Positions 1 through 12,064 of a stretch of DNA of 64,000 nucleotides are shown here, piece by piece. The stretch is taken from contig OV050030.1 of NCBI GenBank assembly GCA_920105625.2, positions 163,007,863 through 163,071,862 of the forward strand. Reading direction: 5' to 3'. The notes under the pieces were generated by a model. That model was not told the DNA's origin. It saw nothing but the letters and a program-made list of their open reading frames with translations, and did not search any database. The DNA is from Clusia tigrina (lineage: Eukaryota > Arthropoda > Insecta > Diptera > Clusiidae). A program made the translations under genes and the position numbers. Numbering within the stretch: position 1 is the first letter of the stretch; every line of letters starts with the position of its first letter.

Positions 1-37
<37 letters not shown>
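1..37. repeat. (AT)n microsatellite, left flank of LTR element
   Basis: Pure alternating AT running in from the window edge and stopping at the outer end of the LTR that starts near 38. A second AT tract begins where the other LTR ends (6109), so the element appears to have inserted into an AT repeat. Confidence 0.95.
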
Positions 38-38
<1 letters not shown>

Positions 39-332
39 GGGTTCGTTCTTCTTTAAATGGATTTCAATCACAAATATCTTATTTAATGATTATTAAAGTA
101 TTTAATTGAAAACTTATACTAACTTATGCTTAAAGTAAAAATATGCGCTTTACATCTTTACGCGGCGAGAGCAAGAATCAGACTGTCTTTTCGTTCGTTT
201 TTCGTCATGTCTTCCCTTTGTTCGTCAGGGTTGCAAAATTAGGTAACTATATAAAATACTAGTCACTAAGTAAGAGTTGCGCATTTGCGTTAAAAGGTTT
301 CTCCGCTACGTGTCCGTCTTCTATTTCCCACA
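38..332 (-). repeat. 3' LTR of the mdg3-like element
   Basis: Matches 5811-6108 with small indels and substitutions. On the minus strand it starts TGTGGGAAATAG at 332. Its outer terminus reads CGGGTTCG against TGGGGTTCG in the other copy, so the last bases have diverged. The pol stop codon lies inside this LTR, about 40 bp past its start. Confidence 0.85.
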
Positions 333-1491
333 TTCGGCCATTCTATGCATTCATTCGACCCGAATGAAGGGTTCCGCTTCTTCATGAGTTCGGCTACAGT
401 CGTGGTGCGCCCTGGGCCTTCATAGTCTCCGACTTTTACCACCTTGTATCGGCCGTGTTCCATTTTCTTTACGATTTTATAGGGCCCGAAGAACTTTGTT
501 CTTAATTTCAACCCTGAACCGTACTGGGTTCGCTTGATGGCTACTAGTTCATCGATATCGTACATAGTTTCTTCTCTTCTCCGTGCATTGAACGTCTTTC
601 AATTCTCCTGCTGAACCTTGGCAATGTTCTAATGCGCTTGATGGCGAATTGCCTCCCATTCTGCATCTAAATCGTCGATTGCTGCACTCTCCAACAATTC
701 TCGTAGTTTCGGTATGTCAGGTATCCGCATCTCCAAACCCGTCAATATTTTAAAGGGCGAGTGTCTGGTACTTCTTTGGGTGTGCTATTTATCAGCTGCT
801 GAACTCGGTATACATGCTTGTACCAGCTGCTCGGATTCTCGCTACATAATTTCGATATCATAGGCACAACAATCTTGTGCATTCGCTCGACCTGGCCATT
901 GCCTCTCGGGACTCCTGTTGCTGTTAACAGATGTTGAATGTAGGCACTCTCACAATATTCTCTAAAGAGATTAGAGGTGAAGCCTGCACCTATGTCGGTT
1001 ATAATACGTCTGGGATTTCGAAAGACGGCGGCCTGCTTCTTGAGCCTGTCTACCACTGCTTCTGCTCCTGTATTCTTGGTTGGCTATAGCCATACAAACT
1101 TTGAAAAAGCGTCAACAACCACCAAAATGTAATTGTATGACTTGTTTGTCGTTTTCATCGGTCCTACGTGGTCGATATGATACGTTGTCAACGGTCTGTC
1201 TTCTTTGTTTATTGGATTCAGAAATCCTTCCTTCTTTCCGGTTTTTGTCTCGTTCACGATGGATTCGATGCAGCTTCTGACGATTTTCACTACCTTCGAG
1301 CTCAATTGTGGAACAAAAAACGATTTCTCGACAGCATCTTGGGTTTTCTTAACGGAAAAATGCCCTTGATTGTGAGCCATCTTAATTATCTCCTCCTCCA
1401 TGAGCGTTGGTACCACTATAAGTTCCTTGGTGGGATCCTTGTAGAGTACGTCGTATTTTACGTGGAAGTCTTCGTAGTCATGAGTCTTCAA
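290..1491 (-). pseudogene. Integrase region of mdg3-like pol (broken)
   Basis: Integrase inserts the element cDNA into chromosomes. On the minus strand 1491-1084 carries an H-x-x-H type N-terminal zinc region (AHNQGHF) and the first catalytic Asp in TYHIDHVGPM. 1056-742 carries the second half of the core (RRIITDIGAGF, then NGQVERMHK with the catalytic Glu). 565-290 is the C-terminal part (RTKFFGPYKIVKK), ending with a basic RRRTRSG tail inside the LTR. The three pieces lie in different frames, so at least two frameshifts disrupt the gene. The second catalytic Asp is followed by IGAGF where DNGxxF is usual. It is a clear pseudogene with unmistakable family identity. Confidence 0.85.
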
Positions 1492-1594
1492 TACTTTACG
1501 AACTGTTCAAATCCAATCGTCGTTCTCTTGTGCTTGCTTCAGCCGATGATTAAGTGAATCTTCCATCACCAAGCGTGATACTCGGCTGAGGGTG

Positions 1595-2720
1595 TCAACA
1601 TGTCGAATTTTTGCACCATTCGATTTCGTAACCGAAATCTTGCAGGAACATCGCCCAGCGAGAAACTCTTAGTGGAACATCTCGTTTCTTCATTGTCATA
1701 GCAAATGCGTTGCAGTCGGTAATAATCTTAAACTTTGTACCCAACAAATACACGCGCCACTTCTTAAGTGATTCTACAATCGCCAATACTTTTAGGTCGT
1801 ACGAATGGTATCGCTCTCCTGCTGGTTTAGTCTTGCGACTCATGTATTGTACCGGGTGAAACTCCTGGTCATCTCGGTCCTTTTGTAGAAGTACAGCTCC
1901 ATATCCATACATGCAAGCATCAGTATGTACCTCCGTTACTAGGTTTCGGGTCGTACAGCTTCAGAATCGGTGCACTCGTCAATGCTGCTTTCAACTGCTG
2001 AAACGCTGCTAACTGCTCCTCATGAACCAAGAACCGTTTGTCCTTTCTTAGCAAATCGGAGAGGGGTTTAGCAATTATGGCATATCCCTCAACAAATCGT
2101 CTGAACTACGACGTCAGTCCCAAAAAACGTTGCATCGCTTTATGATCATGTGGCTATGGGAAATTCTTGATAGCACTTGTCTTTGCTACCGAAGATTTTA
2201 TTGTACCATTTTCAATAATGTACCCGAGGATCTCAACCTTCCTCATTAAAAACTGGCACTTACTCCACTTGATCGTCATGCCATTTGCTGCAGCTGTCTG
2301 CAATTCGAGCTTCAACTTCTGGATACCTTCGATATCATCCTTGGAGGGAAAAATCAGGTCGTCCATATACGCCACCACCGTTCCATTCTGTATCAATTCT
2401 CTCAACACGGCCAGAACATACTCGAGAATACAGCAAGTGAATTTGATATCCCAAACGGCACATACAAAAATTCGTACTGCCCATTATGAGTAACGAAGAA
2501 AGGATACTTTCTGGATTCCGCCTCCATCGGTACATGGAATAATCCGTTCTTCAAATCGAGCGTTGCGAATTCTCTAGCTCCTTGCAGCTGCTCAATAACG
2601 TCATCCATCAATGGCATCGGGAAATTGTCTCTCACAATCTTCTCGTTTAACTGTCGATAATCGCAGTACAATCGTCTGCATCCATTCTTTTTGGAAACAA
2701 GAACTACGGGTTACGCGTAA
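1595..2720 (-). pseudogene. Reverse transcriptase and RNase H of mdg3-like pol (broken)
   Basis: On the minus strand 2671-2402 holds RT palm motifs (YCDYRQLNEKIVRDNFPMP; FATLDLKNGLFHVPM; FLYVPFGISNS). 2408-2154 holds the catalytic box AYMDDLIF, here intact, followed by the ILGYII thumb motif. 1912-1595 holds RNase H signatures (GYGAVLLQKD; ERYHSYDLKVLAIVE; IITDCNAF). The segments are in different frames and the stretch between 2154 and 1912 is also interrupted. Order and spacing fit a Ty3/Gypsy pol. It cannot make a functional enzyme. Confidence 0.85.
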
Positions 2721-2863
2721 CCCCAAGTACTGGATTTGATGATCCCTTCGTCCAACCACTGTTCCACTTGTTCATCCACTGCACATCTATCAACGTAGGA
2801 CATTTTTCTTGGCCTCTCGTACACTGGGCTATTATCCGTTAGCAAGATCTTCATCCCCAATAG

Positions 2864-3607
2864 TCACTCGTGACTCTTGACTGGTTCGTATTCCGCTATC
2901 ATTCCTCTTATAGCCTCTGCATGCGCTTTAGTTAGGTGTGACAAATCCACGTCGCGTTCAGGTGACTCTTTCACAACCGCAACAAGGCATAACTCTCCGA
3001 ATTCTCCAACTAAGTCAGCAACTCGACTTTCTCGTTCACCAGCTACAACAGTGCGCTCGCTCACGCCCTTGTTGCTTAAGTTCTCCATAGCCTTACACAT
3101 CTCCAAATGCTCACGCGGCTTTGTAGCTACAGCAGTGCGCCCGCTCACGCTCTCGTTGCACTCATTCACCAACGACTTTTGTACCTTACGGCCCCTGCTC
3201 TCAGTCTTTTGCACCTCCTTGTGCTCACCTGAAACGTTAGCCTCAACAATCAACTCCTTAGCTTCAGCTGCGCATTCTCCAACGTCAGCACTAAATGAGC
3301 CTTTTCCGCTATTGTTACCAACTAACTGCTGCATCTTATCAACTGTTTCAACTTGTTTTTTTACTCGTGCCTCTTTCTTTGTAAAGTCAACACCCTCTTC
3401 TGTTACAATTAAATCAACATCCTTCAAAACGCTGTTTCCGATTACTAACGCATTCTTCAAATCGTGTTCTCTGGCAATATGGAAAGTGATATTTAACATT
3501 ATGCCATCCACTTCGATATGGATGGAGAAACTACCCATTGTTGTAAGTCTTGTTAGGTTAACGTCAAGCTTTAGCATCAATAACGTATCATACCGCATAA
3601 AGCACAA
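2864..3607 (-). pseudogene. Protease C-terminal half plus linker of mdg3-like pol
   Basis: The minus-strand frame of 247 residues begins at the place where a retropepsin active site is expected. A YDT is followed by Leu rather than Gly, so no intact catalytic triad is visible. Residues 25-65 keep the flap and C-terminal strand pattern (FHIAREHDL, LVIGNSVLKDVDLI). Residues 75-230 form an unusually long Ser/Glu/Lys-rich linker before RT, rich in repeated ERTVVA/GRTAVA-like phrases. The frame overlaps the end of gag by 20 bp in another frame. Confidence 0.6.
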
Positions 3608-4539
3608 GTCCGTTGAAACAAATGTCCTTGAATAACAGACTGCTCTCCTTTTTCGGCTTCGGTATCATTTTGGTTTTTATTATATTTGCACTCTTTTCGT
3701 TTTTGATCACCTTGCCAACTCCTGTGCACTCCGATGCACGATGTCCCTCAATACCACACTTGAAACATTTCAACTTGTTATGTGGACAATTTTTCGCGAA
3801 ATGGGAAACATCTCCGCAATTGTAAAATTTCTTCTGTGTGCTGCTTGAACTCGTCGAACCTTTGTTTGAAGACATTGGCGTCATTTTATTCACTTTCACA
3901 AATTGCGACTTTAAATTCGGAGCCCGGATCTTCTCATAAAGTTTTATCTGCTCCTTAAGAGCCTTGATTTTCTTGGCCTGGTACAGATTAGCTTTGTTTG
4001 CTTTTGAGTCTGGAATCCCTTCGATGAAATATTCTATCAGGCTGATGTCGTCGAAATTTATTGGTTTTCCAATTTCCATTAGGCTGTAGAGATATTTCAT
4101 GAAATCTTCCCCTTGACGTTTGCACCGGTTACGTAATGCACGATGAACTTCCACTGCTGATACAATTACTCCAAACTTCAGTGCTTCTTTCAGCAAGCTC
4201 CAGCTGGTTATACCACGTTGACTACGTATAAACATTTTTGCTGCACTTTTGAGAAGTTGCTTCGTGTAAATGAAGCTCGTTCCAACGCACAGCTTCTGCA
4301 TTCCCCTCGAAGTCTTCCAGCCATTCTTCGATACTTGGCTGACCTGAGCCCTGAAAGGAGGTTAAAGAATCTTCAATATCACGTAGTGTGAATACTGATC
4401 GTTCCGCAATGCTTCGTCGACTTGCTGTATCATCAAAATCGCTGTCGTCGTTTTCGTTCACATTCAGGCCGAAGTGTTCCATTATTCGATCCTGTAATGT
4501 CGATTTCCGTCCAGTCGTCGCTAATCTCAAACCTTCCAA
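3588..4539 (-). pseudogene. gag of mdg3-like element (two frames)
   Basis: Gag packages the element RNA. On the minus strand 4539-4222 gives the N-terminal part, starting with a SAP-like helix pair (MEGLRLATTGRKSTLQDRI). 4301-3588 gives the capsid and nucleocapsid part in another frame. It carries two CCHC-type knuckles near residues 145-180: FYNCGDVSHFAKNC, then KCFKCGIEGHRASEC. The first knuckle has Asn before the only Cys of its CxxC pair, so one ligand looks lost (YNCGD instead of CYNCGD). A frameshift near 4260 separates the halves. Confidence 0.8.
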
Positions 4540-5789
4540 TTTTTCTCCAGTCCGTTCAAAGTAAAAATTTCGTCCCGGTCCATGGTCTTACAAATCGGTT
4601 TATTTATTTAAAACAAATTTATAAATCAAATCAAAATTCGTAGATCAATTATTTACTCTTTAATTGAAATTACTAAAAAAAAAATCAATTCATTAAATTA
4701 TTTAAGTTTTCGCTCAAAATTTTACATAAAATTTCATTTGCTTTTTAGCCTTATTAAACTTAACTTAGCAGTTTATTAAACTCAAGTAAACATATGCTTT
4801 AACCCATAAAATTAAATTACTTCTTGCTCCGCAAAATATAGAAAAAATACTTTCACTAATAAAACAACTTGGTTTTTCTTTCTTCTTTCTTGTTTTGTTC
4901 GTAAAGCTCTGTTACAATTCTTCTGTACTTTCTTGTTTACTTTACTCTTACACTTCTATTACTCAAAACAGTATTTCTTCAAAATTCACCCAACTCTATT
5001 CAGCAATAGTACATCAGAAAATATTGAGTTACTTATCTCCAACACCGCAATCAGCTTCAGCAACAGCTATTCAATCCCACGCAGCCGTCAAATTTTGCAA
5101 ACGCAATTCTTCTTTGCCGTTTTCGTTACGTGCTCTCCCTCGCCGCAGTCAATTTTCGCAAAAACAAATCTTCTTCGCCGAATTCTTTACTAGCGCGTTC
5201 CCTCGAAGCAGTCAGTTTTTGCAAACACTTTGTTTCTTCGCCGCTTTATCTCTCTCTCGCCACTACAGCTTACTGCACTCTGTCTTTGCACAGTCGATGC
5301 AGTCCTGCTCTCACTCGGTACGACAATGTGCACACTACGTTCTGCCTCTTGCAGACAACGTCGTCACACACATACACTCAATAGATCTGTTCGTCGGCTC
5401 TACGTTAGCGTGGCTATACACTACCTCTGTGCAGTCGATATAGCTATGCTCTCTTACTTCGCGGCAGCGCTGTCTTTGCTTGCTTTTAACTGTTAGGCTA
5501 TTGGCGTCGTCTCGCTGCCTATTGTTTTCAACTGAACTGGTGCGCGTCTCTTGTTGCTTAGATGCGCATTGTGAAATTCAAATTTCGTAACGTATTTCAA
5601 TTTACGAAACGCATTTCCAAGTGATAACTGACACTTTTCCGCAACTTTTGCCACTATTCGAATTGTTTTTTAGCCGACTATAGTTTTATTGAACTTTCAT
5701 AGCACTTTTCCAGCTTTTATTGTTTTTGATTTGATGATCACAATTTGCTATGTACGCGGCACTTCAATTCAATATTATGGACTTTTTAT
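4540..5789 (-). other. Long untranslated leader of mdg3-like element with 63-bp tandem repeat
   Basis: About 1.25 kb between the primer-binding site and gag. It is AT-rich with pyrimidine runs on the plus strand. Plus-strand frames around 4895-5496 are low-complexity Ser/Phe/Leu translations with no family resemblance, and I do not call them. At 5081, 5144 and 5207 a degenerate unit starting gcagtcaatttt recurs three times at a 63-bp period, ending near 5268. Confidence 0.6.
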
Positions 5790-5805
5790 CCCACTTCTGA
5801 CACCA
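5790..5805 (-). promoter_or_regulatory. Primer-binding site, tRNA-Leu type
   Basis: On the minus strand this reads TGGTGTCAGAAGTGGG, complementary to a tRNA-Leu 3' end including CCA. It lies 5 bp inside the 5' LTR, the normal place for minus-strand cDNA priming. Confidence 0.8.
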
Positions 5806-5810
5806 TTTTG

Positions 5811-6286
<476 letters not shown>

Positions 6287-6369
6287 GCAATGAAACAGTT
6301 ATAACTAAAACTTTGTCTGAATTTGCATCATTTTAAAACATATTTCTCTATTACTCGTCCTTAAGACTC

Positions 6370-7066
6370 AAGTTATCTTGGAGTAGCCTGAAAATTGCCG
6401 TGGAGCCAATTGTGGAGGTGACGGTGTTTTATTGGCTGGCATATCAGCAGTATATAGCGTATAGGGCAGGATGTCCAACACACTGCCTTGGGAACTCCTC
6501 CTTGAATGTATTGGTATTCCGCTGATATAAAACTTTTGTGCTTCATAACAAATTATCTACACGAGAGGTAGCTTGCTACTATCATACATTTAAAGGCAGT
6601 GCGCTTTTTAGCAATCCTGTATGCCAAACTTTGTCGGAGGCTTGCGTAATGTCGAAGAAGACAGCTGTACAATATTCTTTTCTTTCGTTAGTTTTTTGAA
6701 TGGTGCTTACAATATCGTGAATTTCATCAACCATGCCGTGCTTTTCACGGATTCCAAACTGGTGATCTGGTATTACATTTTTTCCATCTATGGCAGTTTT
6801 AATCCTATTTGTTATCATAAGCTTTCAAAACTTTATAAAAAGCGTATAGGTCTATTAGATTGCACTTTTGTCGGGTTTTTGCCAGCCTTAGGAATCGCCA
6901 TTATTTGAGATATATTCCATATTTGGGGGAATGAGCCTGTGCGTATTTTGCCATAAAATATGAGCAGCAGATGTACTATGGCTACTATTAGAGATTGCTT
7001 TGTCATTTGTTCGATTCTTTTTTTATTGCTATACCTGGCATACTGACTTATTGCTGGCGTGATCAT
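6370..7066 (-). pseudogene. Jockey-type LINE reverse transcriptase fragment
   Basis: On the minus strand 7066-6833 carries the RT entry region (FPQIWNISQIMAIPKAGKNP, then SNRPI). 6818-6582 carries PDHQFGIREKHGMVDEIHDI and AVFFDITQASDKVWH. 6510-6390 carries the GVPQGSVL motif in another frame. These are conserved jockey-clade RT blocks in correct order. No catalytic FADD box and no endonuclease are present, so the copy is truncated at both ends and frameshifted. The left end lies 80 bp from the (AT)n tract. Confidence 0.8.
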
Positions 7067-7180
7067 TTGTGTAATAATTAAATAAAATAAATCTTTTCAT
7101 TTTACAAAAACAAACCTTCGCAAATATCTAATAATTAATTCGAATAAAACCCCGATACTATGCAAACCTACACATAATTT

Positions 7181-7198
7181 TGGTGGCCCATGAGGGGA
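7181..7198 (+). promoter_or_regulatory. Candidate primer-binding site of Pao/BEL element
   Basis: TGGTGGCCCATGAGGGGA follows an AT-rich stretch ending cacataattt. The position 340 bp ahead of gag and the leading TGG suit a primer site. I could not assign the tRNA. Confidence 0.35.
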
Positions 7199-7537
7199 AC
7201 CTAAACGACGACCAACAACAATTCAACAATTTAACAATTTAATAAACGTGATTTAGCTTTTCATATAGCGTGCACCTTTGCTGACAGCAAACACGCTACC
7301 ATCGCCATGTATAAAGGGACAGTGTGTTAACTGATGACGTCATAACACATAACCCCAAAATCACATAACGTGCTCGACAATTCAGCTTTTTTTTTTGTGC
7401 AACTCCATCAACTACCTACTATATCCACTTGTATACAAGGGAGTCCAATTCTGGTTGAAGACGACAGCGATCCTGTATCCACACCATTAGAGAAGACAGC
7501 ATAAAGCAAAGGGTAAGTAGGGTATTAGTTTAGAGCA

Positions 7538-8640
7538 GTGGAGATGGATTTAACAAGTCAACCGTCTCCCAAAGACAACGCGTCAAATCCGCCATTGGCA
7601 AATTACGAAGGCCTCATTGCACTGCAAACAGACCACCAATACAGTTTTAAGGAAATTTTGAAAAAAAGCCCTCTAATTTTGAAGAATTCTACTTTGACAT
7701 ACGAGCCACGCTGTTGGATACATTAGAAGAACAACAGCCCAAATCGACGCAAGACCCATCTGTAAAGCAAACTCATGCGTCATCGCTACCCAAATTACCT
7801 CTGCCATCATTCACGGGCAAATTCACAGACTGGCCCGCTTTCCACGATGCCTATATTCGATCCACAACAACACTAGTTTGAGTCCGATTCACAAATTCCA
7901 TTTTCTGAAGAAAGCGCTACCTGATGACAAACACATCGATGTACAGCAAATGGAGCTAACCGAAATCAACTATCCAACAGACTGGGAGTAAATAGTAAAG
8001 CGGTAGAACAACCCTCGACTACTTTTCATGCACCACATGAGCAAGCTGTTCGGCATATCTGCGCTCACGAAAGAGCGTGCTGATGGCATCAATTCTCTTT
8101 TAAACGTAGCCAGAGTGTGCGTCAAGGAGTTCCAGCGGCTACAAATTCCTCTTTCTGGGTGTGACCATTGGATTGCCTACTACGTCCCATTCAGCTCCCC
8201 AAGGAAACGCATCAAGCAGCGCGATTGAAAACAGGCAGCTACACATCGATTCGACATCATCTTCGAAGCACACCACTTCAGATCATGTGCCGGAGTGACG
8301 TAACACCTGGAAAGCGAATCAATTTGCCAACAGAACCTTCCATGTCACTGCACAGCCGAAAAGGGCAGCCTCCTATTGCTTATGTGGTGATGCCCATGTT
8401 TTACGCCGTTGCTCTACGTTTGTAGCTCAAGATTGCTTCGAATGAAAAGCTATTGTCGATCGTGCTAAATTATGTTTAAATTGCCTGAGTAACACGCACT
8501 CATGTTCGCACTGTCCCAGCAACAACGATTGTCTTCAATATGGACAAAGGCATCACACCCTATTGCACTTTCCCAAATCTGCTCCACAAGCTGAGGGAGC
8601 TTGAAAGGCGCAGTCACAGCTGAATCATGCAGCTCAACCT
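7538..8640 (+). pseudogene. Pao/BEL gag (broken)
   Basis: The first Met is at 7543 or 7538 after a 340-bp leader. At 7768-7879 the translation contains LPSFTGKFTDWPAFHDAY, the DUF1759-type motif of Pao/BEL Gag proteins, followed by a stop. At 8466-8572 a Cys/His cluster is legible (LCLNCL ... CSHCPS ... RHHTLLHF), matching the zinc motif at the Gag/protease boundary of this family. The frame between is interrupted repeatedly, for example at 7723, 7880 and 8228. The function would have been capsid assembly and RNA packaging. Confidence 0.7.
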
Positions 8641-8744
8641 TTTCACTGTGAGAGCCCTTTTACTTCGAATTTGCCGCAAACAACAACAGTCGCAAAGGCA
8701 GCGCATTCTACTTTCGTTGCAGCAGCAACTACAGAAAAACCGGC

Positions 8745-9300
8745 TTGAAAAGTTCTATTAGCAACTGCAATTGTCACTGTAGTGAATGACGTCACAGGCC
8801 AAACAGCAGCTGTGCGCGCTCTCATTAACAACGGTTCCGAAGCAACGTTAATATCGGAACATGCTGCTCAAACCATAAGCTTGCTCGAAATCCTGCTTTA
8901 GCAGAAATCTCCGGGCTAAGCGGTACTGCTACAAAACGCTGTAACGTCACAGTTAGTTTCAGCATTCGCTCGTGTATTAATCCTGCCTTTAAGACTGCAG
9001 TCGACGTAGCCTACGTTCTTAATGTGCCATCAGCCTGCCTAGTGAGAAAATTGTACCACAGCATTGGTCACACATACAGGGTTTGCACCTCGCAGATCCC
9101 ACCTTTTTCCAATCTCGTCGTATAGATTTGCTCATCGGAGCCGATATGATGGCTCGCATCATGTCAGAAACTCGCATCGGAAGGTTTGACGAACCTATTG
9201 CACAGCACACAAAGGTGGGGTGGATTTTGACCGGCAATGCTGCGCCAGTTCCCAAGTGCTCAACGAACATTCGTTGTCACCACTCTACCCTTCTACTTGA
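8745..9300 (+). pseudogene. Pao/BEL protease remnant
   Basis: At 8807-8870 the frame reads AVRALINNGSEATLISEHA, aligning to the Pao/BEL protease block where Asp-Ser-Gly is expected. Here it is Asn-Asn-Gly, so the catalytic Asp is lost. Downstream 9119-9250 reads RIDLLIGADMMARI and later KVGWILTGNA, the conserved linker between protease and RT. Stops lie between the two blocks. Confidence 0.7.
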
Positions 9301-9527
9301 ATCTTTAGTTCAAAAGTTCTGCATAATCATACCTGCGGACCGAGCTCTATCCCAGGAAGAAAACTGGTGTGAAAACCATTTTCAAAAAACGCATTTGCGT
9401 CAATCTAATGGCAAGTATTTGGTTAGACTTCCATTAAAGCATGCATTTGATCAAACTCAAACACTAGGTAAATCTAAACAAATATCGTTAAATCGTATCT
9501 ATAGTCTAGAGCGGAAGCCTCACCGCG

Positions 9528-12064
9528 ATGAGGAATTATGCAAGTCAAGAATACTTTGTGCTAAATCAAATGACACTAGCTACTACACCAGAGAGCGATC
9601 ACTGCGTCCTTACGTCATCGAATATACCTACAGTGACATCGTGCGTTCTGCCACATCATGCGGTGATCAAAGAGGAGAGCTTAACCACTAAGTTACGTGT
9701 CGTTTTCGACGCTTCGTGCAAAACGACGAACGGTAGATCTCTGAATGATATTTTCTGCACAGGCCCGGCGCTGCACAATGAATTCTCGGCAGTAATCTTG
9801 AATTGGCGAAAAGATAAGCATGCATTCACGGCTGATGTACAAAAAATGTATAGGTGTATCAATATGCACCCTGTTGGGGTCCGTGTTTGGTTGACGGGGT
9901 CCTTCTGCTGTGCGCGCGTGGCTGAAAACCCTATAAACACTCTTCAATGAACGAGACGGGTTATCTTCTTTTGATGAATATCACAACACAAGACACTTTA
10001 TTTACAAAACCATCATTCTTATATACTATCTACAATTCACAATTACAATACAAAACCTGACCTACCTGGTGTTCCAGTTTCGCACCTGTTGATTGGTGTC
10101 AGTTGGTCAAGCCAACTGACCTACTGTAAAATTATGGACGGTGCATTCTAAATTTCAATGCCCTTCGTCGACTCGACTGCGGAACTGTAACACCCTAAAA
10201 GTTTACATAATCTTTATTACATAAATTCTGGTCATTTATAATCCTCGCACTCTAAAAATATGTGCTTTCTTACTTCACTTAATTGCTTAACGTTAACCAC
10301 ACCAAATGTGTAGTATAGTAGTTAGAAGTCGGTGCTGTGAGTCAACTACTCGCAGGCAGCTTCGTTCTAAGTCACAACAACCCCGAAGATTCACAATATC
10401 AGCGCATATTATGGCGAAACGGTGAAGGAAATATTCAAGAATACCGTCTTACTACGATCACATTTGAAACGCCCTCAGACCCATACACCGCAATACGTGT
10501 GCTCCATCAAATCGCTGAAGACGAAAAGGAGTCATTCCCACTAGCACGAAATGTACTCAAACATGAAATTTACGTCGAGGACGTGCTATCTGGCAGTGAC
10601 TCCATCGGTAATGCCACCACTATTCGCGAGCAAGTTACTGCAGCTCTGCTCTCTGCTGGAATGAATTTAGGCAAGTGGAGCAGCAACTCAAATGCTTTGC
10701 TGAATAGCATTAATCAGGAGCATATGTCAAGCACCAACTGCTTGAATTTCAACAGCACCGAATCGGTCAAAACACTAGGGATGTGCTGGCAGCCCAATCA
10801 GGAAATTTTCATCTTCAAGCTGAACTTTGAAATAGACTTTTCTGCAACGAAGCGCGCTATGCTATCAACAATTGCTCGTCTGTTTGATCCACAACGGCTT
10901 ATTGCACCTATCATCGTAGCTGCGAAAATTCTGTTTAGTCAGTTTGGATGTACAAAGTTCAACGCGTGCATCAAGAAAGCACGCCCTTGGGCTGGGATGA
11001 GCAACTTCCAGTGTATATAAATCATCATTGGCAACAGTTTCTAACCACCTTATCCACCTTGCACTGCATTAAGATTCCTAGATGGCTGCAGTATGAGCCA
11101 ACTCAGATCAAGTCGCTGCAACTTCACGCCTTTTGTGACGGCTCATTATCCGCTTATGCAGCCAATGTTTATCTTCGATGATAAACGAGTTTGCACTACT
11201 TTGCTTATCGCCAAAATTCGAGTAACGCCAATAAAGCCGCTTACTATACCTCGTATCGAGCTCAGCGGCGCTGTGTTAGCAACGGAATTGGCAACATGGA
11301 CCAAAAAGCCTTTGACAGCTAAGCAATTAGACCAGCCCATTTTCTATTGGACCGACGCTACAATTGTTTGTATTGGATGTACGGTGATCCAAATCGATGA
11401 CAAACTTGGGTATCGAATTGAGTCAACAAAATCCTCCAAGCCTCATCAGTGGAGCCACTTTGACAAGCTTAAAAATCCTGCAGACTGTGCAACACGAGGA
11501 GTTACTCCTACAGCTTTATTAACGACCACGCTATGGTGGAGTGGTCCAGCTTGGCTGAAACAGGCTGACGTGGCTTGGCCGAAATTTGACCATTCGATCT
11601 CCAGGAGGGAATGGTTGACCTCAAACGCAAACAACTCCAAGTGCAATTTTTCCATCGCTGAAGATTCAGTAATTCTTCTATTCTCATCTCTTCACAAGAC
11701 CATACGGGTGTGCGCCTATATTTTGTGCTTTGCTTTCAATTCTAGAACGCAAGCTTCTACACGTTGGAAGGGACCTTTACCGGTCGCAGAGCTGAACGAA
11801 AGTTTAACTAAGATCGTCAAACTCGTACAACACGAAGCATTTTCGAAAGAGATAAAACGCGTACGCGAACAGAGCTCGCTGCCAAGCAACAGCAATCTTA
11901 CGAGCTTAGCACCATTTCTGGATGAGCAAAATGTGCTTCGTTTACGTAAGCGAATCCAACGCGCTATATTACCCTTTGGGCAGAGGCACCCAATTATATT
12001 ACCTAGTAGTCATCGATTCACCAGCTTGGTTATCAATGGTTCGCAATTGGAGCATAGGGAGTTT
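9528..12064 (+). pseudogene. Pao/BEL RT, RNase H and integrase N-terminus, split by solo LTR
   Basis: RT begins in 9528-9871 (LTTKLRVVFDASCKT, NDIFCTGPAL, FTADVQKMYRCINMHP). It is cut by a 508-bp insertion and resumes at 10384 with EDSQYQRILWR. The catalytic box is YVEDVL rather than YVDDVL, so the first Asp position carries Glu. RNase H follows around 11090-11370 (LHAFCDGSL, IPRIELSGAVLATEL, FYWTDATIVC). Then come LKNPADCATRGV and LWWSGPAWL. At 11960-12040 HPIILPSSHRF marks the start of the integrase zinc domain, after which similarity ends. There are several frameshifts. Confidence 0.8.
9872..10379 (+). mobile_element. Solo LTR (508 bp) inside Pao/BEL RT
   Basis: Termini are TGTTGGGG...CACAACA, with a 4-bp duplication ACCC at 9868-9871 and 10380-10383. 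Removing the insertion and one duplicate lets the RT frame continue from INMHP directly into EDSQYQ. A lone LTR with target duplication is the normal product of recombination between the two LTRs of an element. Related sequence recurs near 12090-12535 and 45645-45815. Confidence 0.85.

Larger units (their letters stand above)
7181..12064 (+). mobile_element. Degraded Pao/BEL LTR retrotransposon with nested solo LTR
   Basis: A Pao/BEL pol is recognisable in order: Gag with a DUF1759-type motif, a Gag zinc motif, retropepsin remnant, RT, RNase H and the start of integrase. A TGG-initiated primer-site candidate is at 7181, so any 5' LTR remnant lies left of it. The integrase core and 3' LTR are gone. 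The right end is replaced by LTR-like sequence near 12065. Reading frames are broken many times. Confidence 0.8.

Noticed and set aside
4895..5496. Overlapping plus-strand Ser-rich frames
   Set aside because: They lie in the untranslated leader of a minus-strand element, with pyrimidine-rich low complexity and no motif.
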